Source: Rhizobium sp. BT03
GTDB lineage: Bacteria > Pseudomonadota > Alphaproteobacteria > Rhizobiales > Rhizobiaceae
Length of the DNA stretch: 64,000 nt
Direction of reading: 5' to 3'
NCBI RefSeq assembly: GCF_030053155.1
Contig: NZ_CP125640.1
Span: 3,051,501-3,115,500, forward strand
The notes below the pieces were generated by a model. That model was not told the DNA's origin. It saw nothing but the letters and a program-made list of their open reading frames with translations, and did no database searches. Positions 32,514 to 41,686 of the stretch are shown one piece after another (positions within the stretch are counted from its first letter, which is position 1; the number at the start of each line of letters is the position of its first letter). A program made the position numbers and the translations under genes.

Positions 32514-33761
32514 TCAGTTCCGCGCCCAGAATTTCCAGAACGGCTTCTTTGCCGCGGCTTCCGCGGTTTCCTGCGGTTCGGGCGCCGCAAAGGCCAGCGG
32601 GTTCTGCGTCGGGATGGGCACGACCGCCGGTGTCGCGGCAGCGACTGCGGTTGCCTGCGGCTGGGCCGAGATTGCCTGCGGTGCGGCAGGCATTGCCGGC
32701 GTGGCGCCCGGCGCGGTCTTGGCGGCCAGCCCCTGCGCGGTGCGCTTGGCCATCAGGTCTTCGAGTTCGGCGACCTTGACCATGCGGCCGGCTTCCAGCG
32801 AGGTGCCGGTCGGGGCATAAGCCAGTTCGCGGCCCTTGCGCGTCTTGGCGACGACGGCCTTGCGCTCGGCCTCGGAGGGGTCGTACCAGGCCATGCCGTC
32901 GAATTTGCTCATCGCCTTGGCATAATCGGCATCATAGGTCTTGCCGTAGGAGGCAAGAGCGGCCGTCAGCGCCGGCGGCGTCGACATGGCAGGGCATTTG
33001 CCGGCGGCATTGAAGGCGCCGCCATCGGTTACCTGCTGATTGAAGACGTATTTCTTCTCGCAGACGGCCACCTCGGGCGGGCGCTTCGTCACTTCGAAAT
33101 TGTCGTAGCCGACCTTCAGCATTTTCCAGAAGTCGTAATTGCTGTCGAGGCGATGCTTGACCATGTTTTCCGCCGTCATGCGGAAGGGGAAGGCCTGAAG
33201 CTGCACGGTTGCCTGACCGCCCTTGAAGGCGTCGCGGGCAAAGGCGTAAATTTCAAGCACCTGCTGGTCGGTCATCGAATAGCAGCCGGAGGACGAGCAG
33301 GCGCCATGGATCATCAGATCGGAGCCGGTGCGGCCGTTCGCCGCGTCATAGCGGTTCGGGAAGCCGGTGTTGATCGCCAGATAATATTTGGAATTGGGGT
33401 TCAGGTTGGCGCGCGTCAGGTCGTAGAAACCTTCCGGCGCCTGCCGGTCGCCGGTCTTGACCTTCGGGCCGAGACGGCCGGACCAGGCGCAGATCTTGTA
33501 GTCGGCGATCTTGTCGAAACGGTTGTCGGTCTTCGCCTTCCAGATCTCCATGGCACCCTCTTCCTTGAAGATGCGGATCATGATCGGCGAATTGCGGTCC
33601 ATGCCCTTGGCGGACATGGCGGTGAGGATATGGGGAGGAAGCGGCTGCTCGACCTTGTTCTTGACCTTGGAGAGATCGACCTGCGCGGATTCCAATGCGT
33701 CATTGCAGCCGGTCAGAGCCAGCGCCATGAGGGAAACATAGGCAAAATAACGTATGCGCAT
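32514..33761 (-). CDS. L,D-transpeptidase family lipoprotein (YafK/ErfK-like)
   Basis: A 415-aa lipoprotein. The lipobox LTGC gives Cys19 as the lipidated residue. The catalytic motif HGACSSSGCYSM (His152, Cys160) matches YkuD/YafK-type L,D-transpeptidases that make 3-3 cross-links or attach and detach lipoproteins in peptidoglycan. The C-terminal 70 residues are Ala/Pro/Gln-rich and low-complexity, ending in a KKPFWKFWARN tail. The start at ATG 33761 is chosen for the signal peptide, although the frame runs longer. Substrate unknown. Confidence 0.83.
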   Translation of the reverse strand: MRIRYFAYVSLMALALTGCNDALESAQVDLSKVKNKVEQPLPPHILTAMSAKGMDRNSPIMIRIFKEEGAMEIWKAKTDNRFDKIADYKICAWSGRLGPKVKTGDRQAPEGFYDLTRANLNPNSKYYLAINTGFPNRYDAANGRTGSDLMIHGACSSSGCYSMTDQQVLEIYAFARDAFKGGQATVQLQAFPFRMTAENMVKHRLDSNYDFWKMLKVGYDNFEVTKRPPEVAVCEKKYVFNQQVTDGGAFNAAGKCPAMSTPPALTAALASYGKTYDADYAKAMSKFDGMAWYDPSEAERKAVVAKTRKGRELAYAPTGTSLEAGRMVKVAELEDLMAKRTAQGLAAKTAPGATPAMPAAPQAISAQPQATAVAAATPAVVPIPTQNPLAFAAPEPQETAEAAAKKPFWKFWARN

Positions 33762-33967
33762 CCAAACTAGCCCATAAAGATAATGCGACCCGGTCCGCCT
33801 ATGGAGTTCGGGCATCAGACGGAATCATAGGCGGCTTATACTTTACAAATCCTTACCAGCCTATGACGTGCCCTGAACATCCCCGCAAGCGCGAATGTTA
33901 CAGATAATATCAATGTGGCCAAGATTTGGCCCCAATCGGTGAAAGCCGAACTTGTCTCGGACGTGAT

Positions 33968-33993
33968 GCGGAAAAGTATCAGCGCTTTTCCGC
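33968..33993 (-). repeat. Palindrome after accA
   Basis: A perfect 9-bp inverted repeat (33968-33976 with 33985-33993) five bases after the accA stop, read on the reverse strand. It forms a stable hairpin without a T-run. The sequence resembles short intergenic palindromes common in Rhizobium genomes; it may help end the accA transcript. Confidence 0.5.
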
Positions 33994-33997
33994 GGTT

Positions 33998-34951
33998 TTA
34001 GAGATTGCGGCCGATATTGAGGAATTTCTGGCGGCGCTCGTTGCGCAGCTGTTCGCCGGAACGGGAGGCCATTTCGCCGAGCGCATTGGCGATCATGTCG
34101 CCGGTCGCGGCAATGACGCTGTCGGGATCGCGATGCGCGCCGCCGAGCGGCTCGGAAATGATGCCGTCGATGACGCCGAGCGATTTCAGGTCTTCGGCGG
34201 TGATCTTCATGTTGGTCGCCGCTTCGCGGGCGCGGGTGGAATCGCGCCAGAGGATGGAGGCGGCGCCCTCAGGAGAGATGACGCTGTAGATCGAATGCTC
34301 GAGCATATAGACCTTGTTGCCGGTGGCGATCGCGATGGCGCCGCCCGAGCCGCCTTCGCCGATGACGACGGAAACGAGCGGAACCTTGACGCCGAGACAC
34401 ATTTCCGTCGAGCGGGCGATCGCCTCGGCCTGGCCGCGCTCTTCGGCGCCGACGCCGGGATAGGCGCCTGCCGTATCCACCAGCGAAATCACCGGCAGGC
34501 CGAAACGATCGGCCATTTCGAGGATGCGGATCGCCTTGCGGTAGCCTTCCGGGCGGGGGCTGCCGAAATTGTGCTTCAGGCGGGTCTTGGTGTCGTTGCC
34601 CTTTTCCTGGCCGATGACGGCGACGGGCTGGCCGCGGAAGCGGGCGAGGCCCGCCTGGATCGCGGCATCCTCGGAAAATTTGCGGTCGCCGGCGAGCGGC
34701 GTGAATTCCTGAAACAGCGTCTTGGCGTAATCGACGAAATGCGGGCGCTGCGGATGGCGGGCGACCTGGGTCTTCTGCCAGGGATTGAGCTTGGAATAGA
34801 TTTCGACGATCGCCTCGCGGACGCGAACCTCCAGCCTGCCGATCTCATCGGTGGTGTCGATGCTCTCGTCTTCCGTTGCGAGCTTCTTCAGCTCGATGAT
34901 CTTGCCTTCGAGGTCGGAGATCGGCTTTTCGAAGTCGAGATAATTGTGCAT
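33998..34951 (-). CDS. accA: Acetyl-CoA carboxylase carboxyltransferase subunit alpha
   Basis: A 317-aa protein that matches AccA over its full length: [17 protein letters not shown] at the N-terminus, [25 protein letters not shown], the [19 protein letters not shown] stretch and [11 protein letters not shown] in the active-site region. With AccD it transfers carboxyl from biotin to acetyl-CoA, the first step of fatty acid synthesis in the cytosol. The ATG at 34951 is chosen from the family start. It lies downstream of xerD with a 62-base gap. Confidence 0.96.
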   Translation of the reverse strand: MHNYLDFEKPISDLEGKIIELKKLATEDESIDTTDEIGRLEVRVREAIVEIYSKLNPWQKTQVARHPQRPHFVDYAKTLFQEFTPLAGDRKFSEDAAIQAGLARFRGQPVAVIGQEKGNDTKTRLKHNFGSPRPEGYRKAIRILEMADRFGLPVISLVDTAGAYPGVGAEERGQAEAIARSTEMCLGVKVPLVSVVIGEGGSGGAIAIATGNKVYMLEHSIYSVISPEGAASILWRDSTRAREAATNMKITAEDLKSLGVIDGIISEPLGGAHRDPDSVIAATGDMIANALGEMASRSGEQLRNERRQKFLNIGRNL

Positions 34952-35013
34952 GAGGTGCGTTTCCGTTCCTTGTGCCCGGGGCGTTTTCCTGGCTCCGCCC
35001 TTTGTCGCCGGTC

Positions 35014-35967
35014 CTATTCGTGCTTTTTCGCCTGTTTGGCAAGGGGGTGATGCGTCTGGACGAGCTGCTGCAGCCTCTCTTCGAGCACATGCGTATAGAT
35101 CTGTGTGGTCGAAATGTCCGAATGGCCGAGGAGTTCCTGCACGACGCGCAGGTCGGCGCCATTGGCCAGCAGGTGGCTGGCAAAGGCGTGGCGCATCACA
35201 TGCGGCGAGATCATCGATGGCGTCAGGCCGGCGCGGATCGCCAGGTTCTTCAGGTCGCGGGCGAAAACCTGACGCGGCAGATAGCCCTCCTTCGAGGCGG
35301 CCGGAAACAGCCATGGGCTTTCCTGCGGGGCCTTGGCCGCGGCATTTTCCGCCGCCAGCAGGCGCCCATAGGCTTTCAGCGCGGCTATCGCCGATTGCGA
35401 CAGCGGCACCAGCCGCTCCTTGTTGCCCTTGCCGCGGATCATCAGGAAACGGCCTTCCTGATCGAGCACGCGGGCGGGAAGAGAAACCAGTTCGCTGACC
35501 CGCATGCCGGTGGCGTAGAGCAGCTCCAGCAGCGCCAGCATGCGCAGGCGCTGCAACTGGCCCGGGCCCGCATCGCCCGCTTCGGCCTCGGCCTGTGCAA
35601 GCAGCTTGCCGACCTCCTCGACGCCCATCGTCTTCGGCAGCGGGCGGCCCTTCTTCGGCGCGTCGAGAATGCCGGTGGGATCGTCGGTCCTCAGGCCCTC
35701 GGCATAGAGGAACTTGTAGAACTGCCGCATGGCGGCAAGCCGGCGCGCCTGGGAAGAGGGTTTGAAACCCTTTCGGGCGAGCGAGGCGAGATAGGCGGAA
35801 AGATCGGCGGAGGCGGCTTCGGTCAGCCGCACGCTGCGCCCGGTCAGGAACGAATGAATATCCTCGAGGTCGCGCTCATAGGATTGCAGCGTGTTGGCGG
35901 CCGCACCGCGCTCGGCGCTCATCATCTCCAGGAAGGATTCCACATGGGCGCGGCTCAGATCCACCAT
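35014..35967 (-). CDS. xerD: Tyrosine recombinase XerD
   Basis: A 317-aa recombinase with an N-terminal SAM-like domain (1-95) and the catalytic domain with Arg156 (TGMRVSEL), Lys180, His256 and Arg259 ([13 protein letters not shown]), His282 and nucleophile Tyr291 (TTQIYTHV). XerD with XerC resolves chromosome dimers at dif. It is a housekeeping enzyme and not the prophage integrase. The ATG at 35967 follows AGGAAG; a GTG at 35976 overlaps that site. The gene overlaps closely with the small membrane gene upstream. Confidence 0.93.
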   Translation of the reverse strand: MVDLSRAHVESFLEMMSAERGAAANTLQSYERDLEDIHSFLTGRSVRLTEAASADLSAYLASLARKGFKPSSQARRLAAMRQFYKFLYAEGLRTDDPTGILDAPKKGRPLPKTMGVEEVGKLLAQAEAEAGDAGPGQLQRLRMLALLELLYATGMRVSELVSLPARVLDQEGRFLMIRGKGNKERLVPLSQSAIAALKAYGRLLAAENAAAKAPQESPWLFPAASKEGYLPRQVFARDLKNLAIRAGLTPSMISPHVMRHAFASHLLANGADLRVVQELLGHSDISTTQIYTHVLEERLQQLVQTHHPLAKQAKKHE

Positions 35968-35972
35968 GCCGG

Positions 35973-36149
35973 TCACTTCCTGGTCGTGCCGATCGCGCCC
36001 GTCGCCGGCGGATTGACCCGCTCAGACGGAATGCGGATCGTCACGTCGCGCGGCTCGGGCTCGACGAAGGTCACAAGCGCCCACATCGCTCCGTAGACCG
36101 TCCCGGCGAGGATCGCGCAGACGAACAGAAAACGGAACAGCGTCGGCAT
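35973..36149 (-). CDS. Small single-pass membrane protein upstream of xerD (58 aa)
   Basis: A 58-aa ORF with a strong AAGGAG ribosome-binding site before ATG 36149. Residues 4-26 are hydrophobic ([20 protein letters not shown]), followed by a charged part with [17 protein letters not shown]. The stop is five bases from the xerD ATG, so they form an operon. Small membrane proteins with this VxxxEPxPRxxTIRIP pattern are, as I recall, common next to xerD in rhizobia. Function unknown. Confidence 0.72.
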   Translation of the reverse strand: MPTLFRFLFVCAILAGTVYGAMWALVTFVEPEPRDVTIRIPSERVNPPATGAIGTTRK

Positions 36150-36297
36150 CCGGCAACTCCTTCATGCTCTGCTTCTGTTATAAGAAGCGTATCTGCAAGT
36201 GCAAGAAGCGCTATTCAAGCCATGATTCCCTTGTCCGCGACTTGACGCTCCACCTGCATTTGTCGATACGGTTTGCAAACAAAGTGTGAATGGACCG

Positions 36298-36888
36298 ATG
36301 AGTGAACCACTGCTGACCGTTGCTGACAGCCTGAAAGACAGAGCTCGCGCCGCGCTCGGTTCACGCAATCTGATCCTGGTCGGGCTGATGGGCGCGGGAA
36401 AATCCGCCGTCGGCCGCATCGTCGCCAGCCAGCTCGGCATTCCCTTCATCGACAGCGACCATGAAATCGAGCGGGTGTCGCGCATGACGATCCCCGAACT
36501 TTTCGCCGCCTATGGCGAGGAAGAGTTCCGGGCGCTGGAAACGCGGGTGATGAAGCGGCTCGTCAGGAGCGGGCCACGGGTCGTGTCCACAGGCGGCGGC
36601 GCCTTCATCAACGAGCGGACGCGCAGGCACATCAAGAAGGGCGGCGTTTCCGTCTGGCTGAAGGCGGACCTCGACGTGCTCTGGGAGCGCGTCAACAAGC
36701 GCGACAACCGGCCCTTGCTCAAGACCGAAAACCCCAGGCAGACGCTCGAAGGCCTGATGAATGCGCGCTACCCGATCTATGCGCAGGCCGACCTCACCGT
36801 GCTCTCGCGTGACGTGCGCAAGGAAATCATGGCCGACGAGGTGCTGCAGGCGCTGATCGAAGCCCAGAAGGAAAATGCAGCCTCATGA
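36298..36888 (+). CDS. aroK: Shikimate kinase
   Basis: A 196-aa enzyme that phosphorylates shikimate, step five of the aromatic amino acid pathway. Walker A is GLMGAGKSAVG (29-39), followed by DSDHEIE, the shikimate-binding FRALETRV and STGGGAF, and RDNRPLLKT in the lid. An in-frame GTG four codons upstream is possible, but the ATG at 36298 fits the family. The stop overlaps aroB (ATGA), forming aroK-aroB as in many alphaproteobacteria. Confidence 0.95.
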   Translation: MSEPLLTVADSLKDRARAALGSRNLILVGLMGAGKSAVGRIVASQLGIPFIDSDHEIERVSRMTIPELFAAYGEEEFRALETRVMKRLVRSGPRVVSTGGGAFINERTRRHIKKGGVSVWLKADLDVLWERVNKRDNRPLLKTENPRQTLEGLMNARYPIYAQADLTVLSRDVRKEIMADEVLQALIEAQKENAAS

Positions 36889-38015
36889 ATGCGATACCCT
36901 CCGCCGCCGCCGTCCAGACGGTGCATGTGCCGCTCGACGAGCGCGCCTACGACATCCTGATCGGGCCGGGGCTGATCGCGCGGGCCGGCGCCGAAATCGC
37001 CTCCCGCCTCAAGGGCCGCAAGGCGGCTGTCGTCACCGACGAAAATGTCGCGCCGCTCTATCTCAAGGCGCTTGTCGCAAGCCTTGATGAAGCGGGCATC
37101 GCCTCGGCCGCGGTCGTCCTGCCGGCCGGCGAGAAGACCAAGAGCTTCGAACATCTGATGACCGCCTGCGACAAGGTGCTCGAGGCCCGCGTCGAGCGTA
37201 ACGATTGCGTCGTCGCGCTCGGCGGCGGCGTCATCGGCGACCTCTCGGGATTTGCGGCAGGGATCGTGCGGCGCGGCGTGCGCTTCGTGCAGCTGCCGAC
37301 CTCGCTGCTGGCGCAGGTCGATTCCTCCGTCGGCGGCAAGACCGGCATTAATTCCCGCCACGGCAAGAACCTGATTGGCGTCTTCCATCAGCCGGATCTG
37401 GTTCTGGCTGATACCGACGTGCTGAATACGCTGAGCGAGCGCGAATTCCGCGCCGGCTACGCCGAGGTCGCCAAATACGGGCTGATCGACAAGCCGGATT
37501 TCTTCGCCTGGCTTGAGGCCAACTGGCAGGCGGTTTTTGCAGGCGGCTCCGCCCGCATTGAGGCGATTGCCGCCAGCTGCCAGGCGAAGGCCGATGTCGT
37601 CGTTGCCGACGAGCGCGAGAACGGCCAGCGGGCGCTGCTCAATCTCGGCCATACGTTCGGCCATGCGCTGGAGGCGGCGACCACCTATGACAGCGCCCGC
37701 CTCGTGCATGGCGAAGGCGTCTCGATCGGCATGGTGCTGGCGCATGAATTTTCCGCACGGATGAACCTTGCAAGCCCCGACGATGCGCGGCGCGTCGAGC
37801 GGCATCTGCAGGAGGTTGGCCTGCCGACCCGCATGTCCGATATTCCGGGCGAGCTGCCGCCGGCCGAGATGCTGATGGATGCAATCGCCCAGGACAAGAA
37901 GGTCAAGAGCGGCAAGCTCACCTTCATTCTGACGCGCGGCATCGGCCAATCCTTCGTCGCCGACGATGTTCCGGCCTCCGAAGTGATCAGCTTTCTCAGG
38001 GAAAAACACCCCTGA
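36885..38015 (+). CDS. aroB: 3-dehydroquinate synthase
   Basis: A 376-aa NAD-dependent enzyme that makes 3-dehydroquinate from DAHP. Conserved stretches include LPAGEKTKSFEHL, GGGVIGDLSGFAAG, PTSLLAQVDSSVGGKTGIN, the metal-binding EVAKYGLI and NLGHTFGHALEA motifs. The start overlaps the aroK stop, and the stop overlaps the next gene (TGATG), so three genes are translated from one message. Confidence 0.96.
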   Translation: MNAIPSAAAVQTVHVPLDERAYDILIGPGLIARAGAEIASRLKGRKAAVVTDENVAPLYLKALVASLDEAGIASAAVVLPAGEKTKSFEHLMTACDKVLEARVERNDCVVALGGGVIGDLSGFAAGIVRRGVRFVQLPTSLLAQVDSSVGGKTGINSRHGKNLIGVFHQPDLVLADTDVLNTLSEREFRAGYAEVAKYGLIDKPDFFAWLEANWQAVFAGGSARIEAIAASCQAKADVVVADERENGQRALLNLGHTFGHALEAATTYDSARLVHGEGVSIGMVLAHEFSARMNLASPDDARRVERHLQEVGLPTRMSDIPGELPPAEMLMDAIAQDKKVKSGKLTFILTRGIGQSFVADDVPASEVISFLREKHP

Positions 38016-39325
38016 TGACCGTCGAAGGCGCTCTGGCATTTCTTGCGACATATTGGCCGGAGATCCTTTCGATCACGGCGCTGGTGCTGATGTCCGCCTT
38101 CTTTTCCGGCTCGGAAACGGCGCTGACCGCGGTTTCGCGCAGCCGCATCCATACGCTTGAGGTCAACGGCGACGAACGCGCCGGCATCGTCCGGCAGCTG
38201 ATCGAGCGGCGCGACCGGCTGATCGGCGCGCTGCTGATCGGCAACAACCTCGCCAACATCCTGTCGTCGTCGATCGCCACCAGCCTGTTCCTCGGGCTGT
38301 TCGGCAGTTCCGGCGTGGCGCTGGCGACGCTCGCCATGACCGTCATCCTGGTCATCTTCGCCGAAGTGCTGCCGAAGAGCTGGGCGATTTCTACACCCGA
38401 CCGTTTCGCGCTTGCCGTTGCCGTTCCCGCCAGGCTCTTCGTTCTCGTCGTCGGCCCGATTTCCTCCTTCGTCAATGCGATCGTCCGGCGGATCCTGGCC
38501 CTATTCGGCATCAACCTTTCGCGCGAGGTATCGATGCTGACGGCGCATGAGGAGCTGCGCGGCGCCGTCGACCTGCTGCACCGCGAGGGATCGGTGGTGA
38601 AAGCTGACCGCGACCGGCTGGGCGGCGTACTCGATCTCGGCGAGCTCGAACTCTCCGACATCATGGTCCACCGCACGGCGATGCGGGCGATCAACGCCGA
38701 CGATCCGCCTGAGGCGGTGGTGCGCGCCATTCTCGAAAGTCCCTATACGCGCATGCCCTTGTGGCGCGGCACGATCGACAACATCATCGGCGTCGTCCAT
38801 GCCAAGGATCTGCTGCGCGCGCTGGCCGAGCCGAACATGGAACCGCAGAACCTCGACATCGTCAAGATCGCGCAGAAGCCGTGGTTCGTGCCCGACAGCA
38901 CCAATCTCGAAGACCAGCTCAACGCCTTCCTGCGCCGCAAGCAGCATTTCGCCGTCGTCGTCGACGAATACGGCGAGGTGCAGGGCATCGTCACGCTGGA
39001 GGATATTCTCGAGGAAATCGTCGGCGATATTTCCGACGAGCACGATATCGAGATACAGGGCGTGCGCCAGGAGGCCGACGGTTCCGTCGTCGTCGACGGC
39101 GGCGTGCCGATCCGCGACTTGAACCGCGCCCTCGACTGGCACCTGCCCGACGAGGAGGCGACGACGATTGCCGGCCTGGTTATCCATGAATCGATGATCA
39201 TCCCGGAAGAGCGCCAGGCCTTCACCTTTTACGGCAAGCGTTTCATCGTCATGAAACGGGAAAAGAACCGCATCACCAAGCTGCGCATCCGCCCCGCCGG
39301 AGAAGACGGCGCAAAACCGGCGTGA
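38015..39325 (+). CDS. CNNM/CorC-type transporter-associated protein with CBS domains
   Basis: A 436-aa membrane protein. Residues about 10-190 form the DUF21/CNNM membrane domain (FFSGSETALTAVSRSR, then LLIGNNLANILSSS). Two CBS domains (about 215-335, including TRMPLWRGTIDNIIGVVHA and QGIVTLEDILEEIVG) and a C-terminal CorC_HlyC domain follow. Members export magnesium or support divalent-cation balance; older annotations call them haemolysins, which is misleading. It is translationally coupled to aroB. Confidence 0.92.
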   Translation: MTVEGALAFLATYWPEILSITALVLMSAFFSGSETALTAVSRSRIHTLEVNGDERAGIVRQLIERRDRLIGALLIGNNLANILSSSIATSLFLGLFGSSGVALATLAMTVILVIFAEVLPKSWAISTPDRFALAVAVPARLFVLVVGPISSFVNAIVRRILALFGINLSREVSMLTAHEELRGAVDLLHREGSVVKADRDRLGGVLDLGELELSDIMVHRTAMRAINADDPPEAVVRAILESPYTRMPLWRGTIDNIIGVVHAKDLLRALAEPNMEPQNLDIVKIAQKPWFVPDSTNLEDQLNAFLRRKQHFAVVVDEYGEVQGIVTLEDILEEIVGDISDEHDIEIQGVRQEADGSVVVDGGVPIRDLNRALDWHLPDEEATTIAGLVIHESMIIPEERQAFTFYGKRFIVMKREKNRITKLRIRPAGEDGAKPA

Positions 39326-39367
39326 TCCGGCTTGGATCGCGGGTGATTGTTCTCCATATAGGCGCTG

Positions 39368-39652
39368 CTACCAGCGTGTCGGCTCGCCAGGTGCTGCCGG
39401 CTCGACGGCCAGTGCATGCAGGCCGGCATCGAGTTCCGGTTTCAACAGGTCGGTGATCGCCCGGTGGCGCGCCAGCCGCGACAGGCCGGCGAACTTGGCC
39501 GAGACGATTCTCACCCGCATATGGGTTTCGCCGGTTCCGGTGATGTCGGGCTGATGGCCGGCATGCAGATGGCTTTCGTCGACGACGCTCAGGCGCTCCG
39601 GCGCGAAGGCTTCGACTAGTTTTTCTTCGATGCGGGTTCGCAGGGTCATCAT
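39368..39652 (-). CDS. bolA: BolA family protein
   Basis: A 94-aa protein with the BolA signature: SVVDESHLHAGH, a THMRVRIVSAKFAGLSRLAR stretch (BolA signature helix and loop) and a helix LKPELDAGLHALAVEPAAPGE. It works with monothiol glutaredoxins in iron sensing and iron-sulfur handling. Two adjacent ATG codons exist (39652 and 39649). It is divergent from the J-domain gene by about 100 bases. Confidence 0.9.
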   Translation of the reverse strand: MMTLRTRIEEKLVEAFAPERLSVVDESHLHAGHQPDITGTGETHMRVRIVSAKFAGLSRLARHRAITDLLKPELDAGLHALAVEPAAPGEPTRW

Positions 39653-39754
39653 TCGGTCTTGCTGCTTCGCGAAAAGGGTTCCCACCAAGCCAGCAACAAA
39701 CCCGTTTGTCAATTCTTGTTGTCGCCTCGCGACAGCCTCATAATTAGCGCCGCT

Positions 39755-40372
39755 ATGAGACTTGATTCCAAATATTTCGATCGCATCCGAACACGCCGCA
39801 AACGCGAGCAGGAGACAGAACAGGCACCGCCTACCTGTCAATGGGACGGTTGCGACAAGAAGGGCTCGCATCGCGCTCCTGTCGGGCGCAATGCGGAAGG
39901 CCAGTTCTTTTTGTTCTGCTTCGAGCACGTCAAGGACTACAACAAGGGCTATAATTATTTCTCCGGTCTGTCGGACGGCGAGATCGCCCGCTACCAGAAA
40001 GAGGCGATCACCGGCCACCGGCCGACATGGACCGTCGGCGTCAACAAGTCGGCGAAGGACAGCCCGCTGCATTCGGAGGTGCGCTCCGGCGCCTATACCC
40101 GCGTTCGCGATCCCTTCGGCTTCGTCAAGGAAGGCGGCAAGGGCAGCGGGCCGCGTTTTCCCCAGGCGCGCAAGCTGAAGTCGCTGGAAAGCAAGGCCTT
40201 CGATACGATGGGTCTCGACGCCAATGCGACGTCGGCCGAGATCAAGAGCCGCTACAAGGAACTGGTCAAGAAGCACCATCCGGATGCCAATGGCGGCGAC
40301 CGCGGCTCGGAAGAGCGTTTTCGCGCCGTCATCCAGGCCTATCAATTGTTGAAGCAGAACGGTTTTTGTTAA
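39755..40372 (+). CDS. J-domain protein (DnaJ-like), C-terminal J domain
   Basis: A 205-aa protein with a J domain at the C-terminus: TMGLDANATSAEIKSRYKEL and the HPD tripeptide at 175-177. The J domain stimulates Hsp70 ATPase. The N-terminal part has Cys28, Cys33, Cys55 and His58 in a possible zinc-binding pattern, an unusual feature for J proteins, and lacks the Gly/Phe and zinc-finger parts of true DnaJ. It is a common companion of bolA and cobS in rhizobia. Confidence 0.88.
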   Translation: MRLDSKYFDRIRTRRKREQETEQAPPTCQWDGCDKKGSHRAPVGRNAEGQFFLFCFEHVKDYNKGYNYFSGLSDGEIARYQKEAITGHRPTWTVGVNKSAKDSPLHSEVRSGAYTRVRDPFGFVKEGGKGSGPRFPQARKLKSLESKAFDTMGLDANATSAEIKSRYKELVKKHHPDANGGDRGSEERFRAVIQAYQLLKQNGFC

Positions 40373-40681
40373 TTCCCGTCCTTGCTCTTGGGCTTCAATC
40401 GGGTATGGTCCAAATCGGCTGAGGCCGCAGGCAAACGCGGCTCATATTTGTGCGTTTTCCCGACATCGCCTCCGCCGACCTTCCGGACGCGGCGTTTCTT
40501 GTCCGGGACTCTTTCAAGAATGCTCGCACGCGGACATCATCCCGCCGAGGTTTCGTTTCAGTCCCGGAGAAGCATCGCCGACGTTCCGACCTGGACGGGC
40601 GCGGAATTAGATCGCGGCGTCACGGTTGCGACATGGCCTGAGACAGTATGGCCGGGTGGCATCACCCGCCTTGGAGACATG
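40373..40681. other. 309-bp intergenic region upstream of cobS
   Basis: No gene is convincing here, although one frame stays open from 40382 into cobS. I see no B12-riboswitch core and no strong terminator. A promoter for cobST is expected but I cannot place its boxes with confidence. Confidence 0.4.
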
Positions 40682-41674
40682 ATGAGCAAGATCGACCTTG
40701 ATATAGCAGAACTGCCCGATACCACCGTTTCGGTCCGCGAGACCTTCGGTATCGATTCCGACATCCGCGTTCCCGCCTACAGCAAGGGCGACGCCTATGT
40801 GCCGGACCTCGACCCCGATTACCTGTTCGACCGCGACACGACGCTCGCCATTCTGGCCGGCTTCGCCCATAACCGCCGCGTGATGATCTCCGGCTATCAC
40901 GGAACGGGCAAGTCCTCGCATATCGAGCAGGTGGCGGCGCGCCTCAACTGGCCCTGCGTGCGCATCAACCTCGACAGCCATGTCAGCCGTATCGATCTGG
41001 TCGGCAAGGACGCGATCGTCATCAAGGACGGGCTGCAGATCACCGAATTCAAGGACGGCATCCTGCCCTGGGCCTATCAGCACAATGTCGCGCTCGTCTT
41101 CGACGAATATGACGCCGGCCGTCCCGATGTGATGTTCGTCATCCAGCGCGTGCTGGAATCCTCCGGCCGCCTGACGCTGCTCGACCAGAGCCGCGTCATC
41201 CGGCCGCACCCGGCCTTCCGCCTGTTTGCGACCGCCAATACGATCGGCCTCGGCGACACCACCGGCCTTTATCATGGCACGCAGCAGATCAACCAGGCAC
41301 AGATGGACCGCTGGTCGATCGTCACGACGCTGAATTATCTGCCGCATGATCACGAAGTGGGCATCGTCGCCGCCAAGGTTAAGAGCTTCGGCAAGGACAG
41401 GGAAGGCCGCGAGACCGTGTCGAAGATGGTCCGTGTCGCCGACCTGACCCGCGCCGCCTTCATGAACGGCGATCTCTCCACCGTCATGAGCCCGCGTACC
41501 GTCATCACCTGGGCCGAGAATGCCGAGATCTTCGGCGATCTCGCCTTCGCCTTCCGCGTCACCTTCCTCAACAAGTGCGACGAGCTGGAGCGTCCTCTGG
41601 TCGCCGAGCACTATCAGCGCGCCTTTGGCGTCGAGCTGAAGGAGAGTGCCGCCAATATCGTTCTCGGAGCCTGA
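40682..41674 (+). CDS. cobS: Cobaltochelatase subunit CobS
   Basis: A 330-aa AAA+ ATPase. Walker A is GYHGTGKS (71-78), followed by [14 protein letters not shown] (Walker B) and [19 protein letters not shown] (sensor 1). CobS with CobT and CobN inserts cobalt into hydrogenobyrinic acid a,c-diamide in the aerobic cobalamin pathway. Two ATG codons lie side by side (40679, 40682); GGAG sits just upstream. cobT follows 12 bases later; cobN is not in the window. Confidence 0.96.
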   Translation: MSKIDLDIAELPDTTVSVRETFGIDSDIRVPAYSKGDAYVPDLDPDYLFDRDTTLAILAGFAHNRRVMISGYHGTGKSSHIEQVAARLNWPCVRINLDSHVSRIDLVGKDAIVIKDGLQITEFKDGILPWAYQHNVALVFDEYDAGRPDVMFVIQRVLESSGRLTLLDQSRVIRPHPAFRLFATANTIGLGDTTGLYHGTQQINQAQMDRWSIVTTLNYLPHDHEVGIVAAKVKSFGKDREGRETVSKMVRVADLTRAAFMNGDLSTVMSPRTVITWAENAEIFGDLAFAFRVTFLNKCDELERPLVAEHYQRAFGVELKESAANIVLGA

Positions 41675-41686
41675 GACCGACCGATC

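Noticed and set aside
33926..35050. 374-aa forward ORF opposite accA
   Set aside because: Antisense shadow of accA, typical of high-GC codon use.
35014..35967. XerD as integrase of the prophage
   Set aside because: It sits in the core accA-aroK region, 8 kb beyond the tRNA, and has full XerD character.
40373..40681. Cobalamin riboswitch before cobST
   Set aside because: No B12-box-like core or characteristic paired elements could be found.
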